Of a stretch of DNA of 5,365 bases, positions 5,122 to 5,365 are shown piece by piece. The DNA is taken from the NCBI GenBank assembly GCA_016793305.1, contig JAEUHU010000412.1, positions 1 through 5,365 on the forward strand, given 5' to 3'. The first letter of the stretch is position 1. Each line of letters starts with the position of its first letter. The notes beneath the pieces are model-generated. The model had not been told where the DNA came from, did not search any database, and saw only the letters and a list, made by a program, of their open reading frames with translations. A program made the translations under genes and the position numbers. The DNA is from Planctomycetota bacterium (GTDB lineage Bacteria; Planctomycetota; UBA1135; UBA2386).

Positions 5122-5365
5122 AGTACCTGACACGATTGGGTGGCGAGGAGCGGGAGTTCGTCATCGAGCGCCACGGCGACGCCTTGACGGCGCGCTGCGG
5201 CGACAAGACCTACGCCCTCGACCTGCGGCTGGTCGGCGACGGCTCGACGTTCTCGCTGCTGGTCGACGGCAGGAGCTACGACGTGGTCGCCGACGTCGAC
5301 CGCGAAGAGGTGGCGATCCAGGTGGTCGGCCAGCGCTTCTGCGTGCACGTCGAGGACGAACGCGA
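5118..5365 (+). CDS. Biotin carrier-type subunit of the acyl-CoA carboxylase, N-terminal part (3' end beyond window)
   Basis: A GTG-initiated frame, open to the window end, encodes 82 visible residues beginning MKYLTRLGGEEREFVIERHG. It overlaps the carboxylase stop by four bases (GTGA), which implies translational coupling. The beta-rich pattern with GDGSTFSLLVDGRSYDV (44-60), then a short turn and VVGQRFCVHVEDER (69-82), resembles the segment between the carboxylase and biotinyl domains of propionyl-CoA and related carboxylase alpha subunits, and the start of separately encoded biotin/lipoyl-binding subunits. A biotinyl domain with a Met-Lys-Met site should follow but is outside the window, so biotin attachment is inferred. 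The protein would receive the carboxyl group from the upstream enzyme and pass it to a carboxyltransferase. Confidence 0.78.
   Translation, partial: MKYLTRLGGEEREFVIERHGDALTARCGDKTYALDLRLVGDGSTFSLLVDGRSYDVVADVDREEVAIQVVGQRFCVHVEDER

Noticed and set aside
3523..5133. The LAB_N frame stays open upstream on the minus strand to 5133.
   Set aside because: It is antisense to the fully conserved biotin carboxylase, and its translation has no domain character before the ATG at 3522.

Overview
The window is a very GC-rich bacterial chromosomal segment (about 70% GC by eye, with codon third positions almost all G or C). It carries four complete or nearly complete protein genes, a fifth cut by the right edge, and a possible sixth cut by the left edge. 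No mobile element, CRISPR array, tRNA or rRNA is visible. The mix of a lone lipid-A-biosynthesis N-terminal (LAB_N) membrane protein, a FAS1 lipoprotein, a Gfo/Idh/MocA oxidoreductase and a possible ECF-type sigma factor fits a Gram-negative, high-GC lineage such as Planctomycetota. That assignment is an inference from gene content, not a match to a known genome.

Layout. Bases 1-58 (minus) may be the first 19 codons of an RNA polymerase sigma factor. Bases 59-276 have no convincing gene but hold two inverted repeats. Next come three genes on the minus strand, listed here right to left in transcription order: the LAB_N membrane protein (3522-2941), a triple-FAS1 putative lipoprotein (2748-1405) and a Gfo/Idh/MocA oxidoreductase (1353-277). 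From a 102-base divergent intergenic region (3523-3624) the plus strand carries a biotin carboxylase (3625-5121). It overlaps by four bases the start of a biotin-carrier-type subunit (5118 to beyond the window).

How they work together. The two plus-strand genes form a clear functional unit: the carboxylase charges the biotin on the carrier subunit. Together they look like a split version of the fused alpha subunit of acyl-CoA carboxylases (propionyl-CoA or methylcrotonyl-CoA type). A carboxyltransferase gene would be expected nearby, outside the window. The minus-strand genes share orientation, and two of them encode envelope proteins, but no shared pathway can be shown.

The most interesting signal is regulatory. 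Three isolated gene starts (1353, 3522, 3625) lack a Shine-Dalgarno sequence and have a -10-like hexamer only 7-10 bases before the ATG, as expected for leaderless mRNAs. The overlapping internal start at 5118 has a strong GGAGG. I did not find a convincing new biological system; the genes belong to known families.
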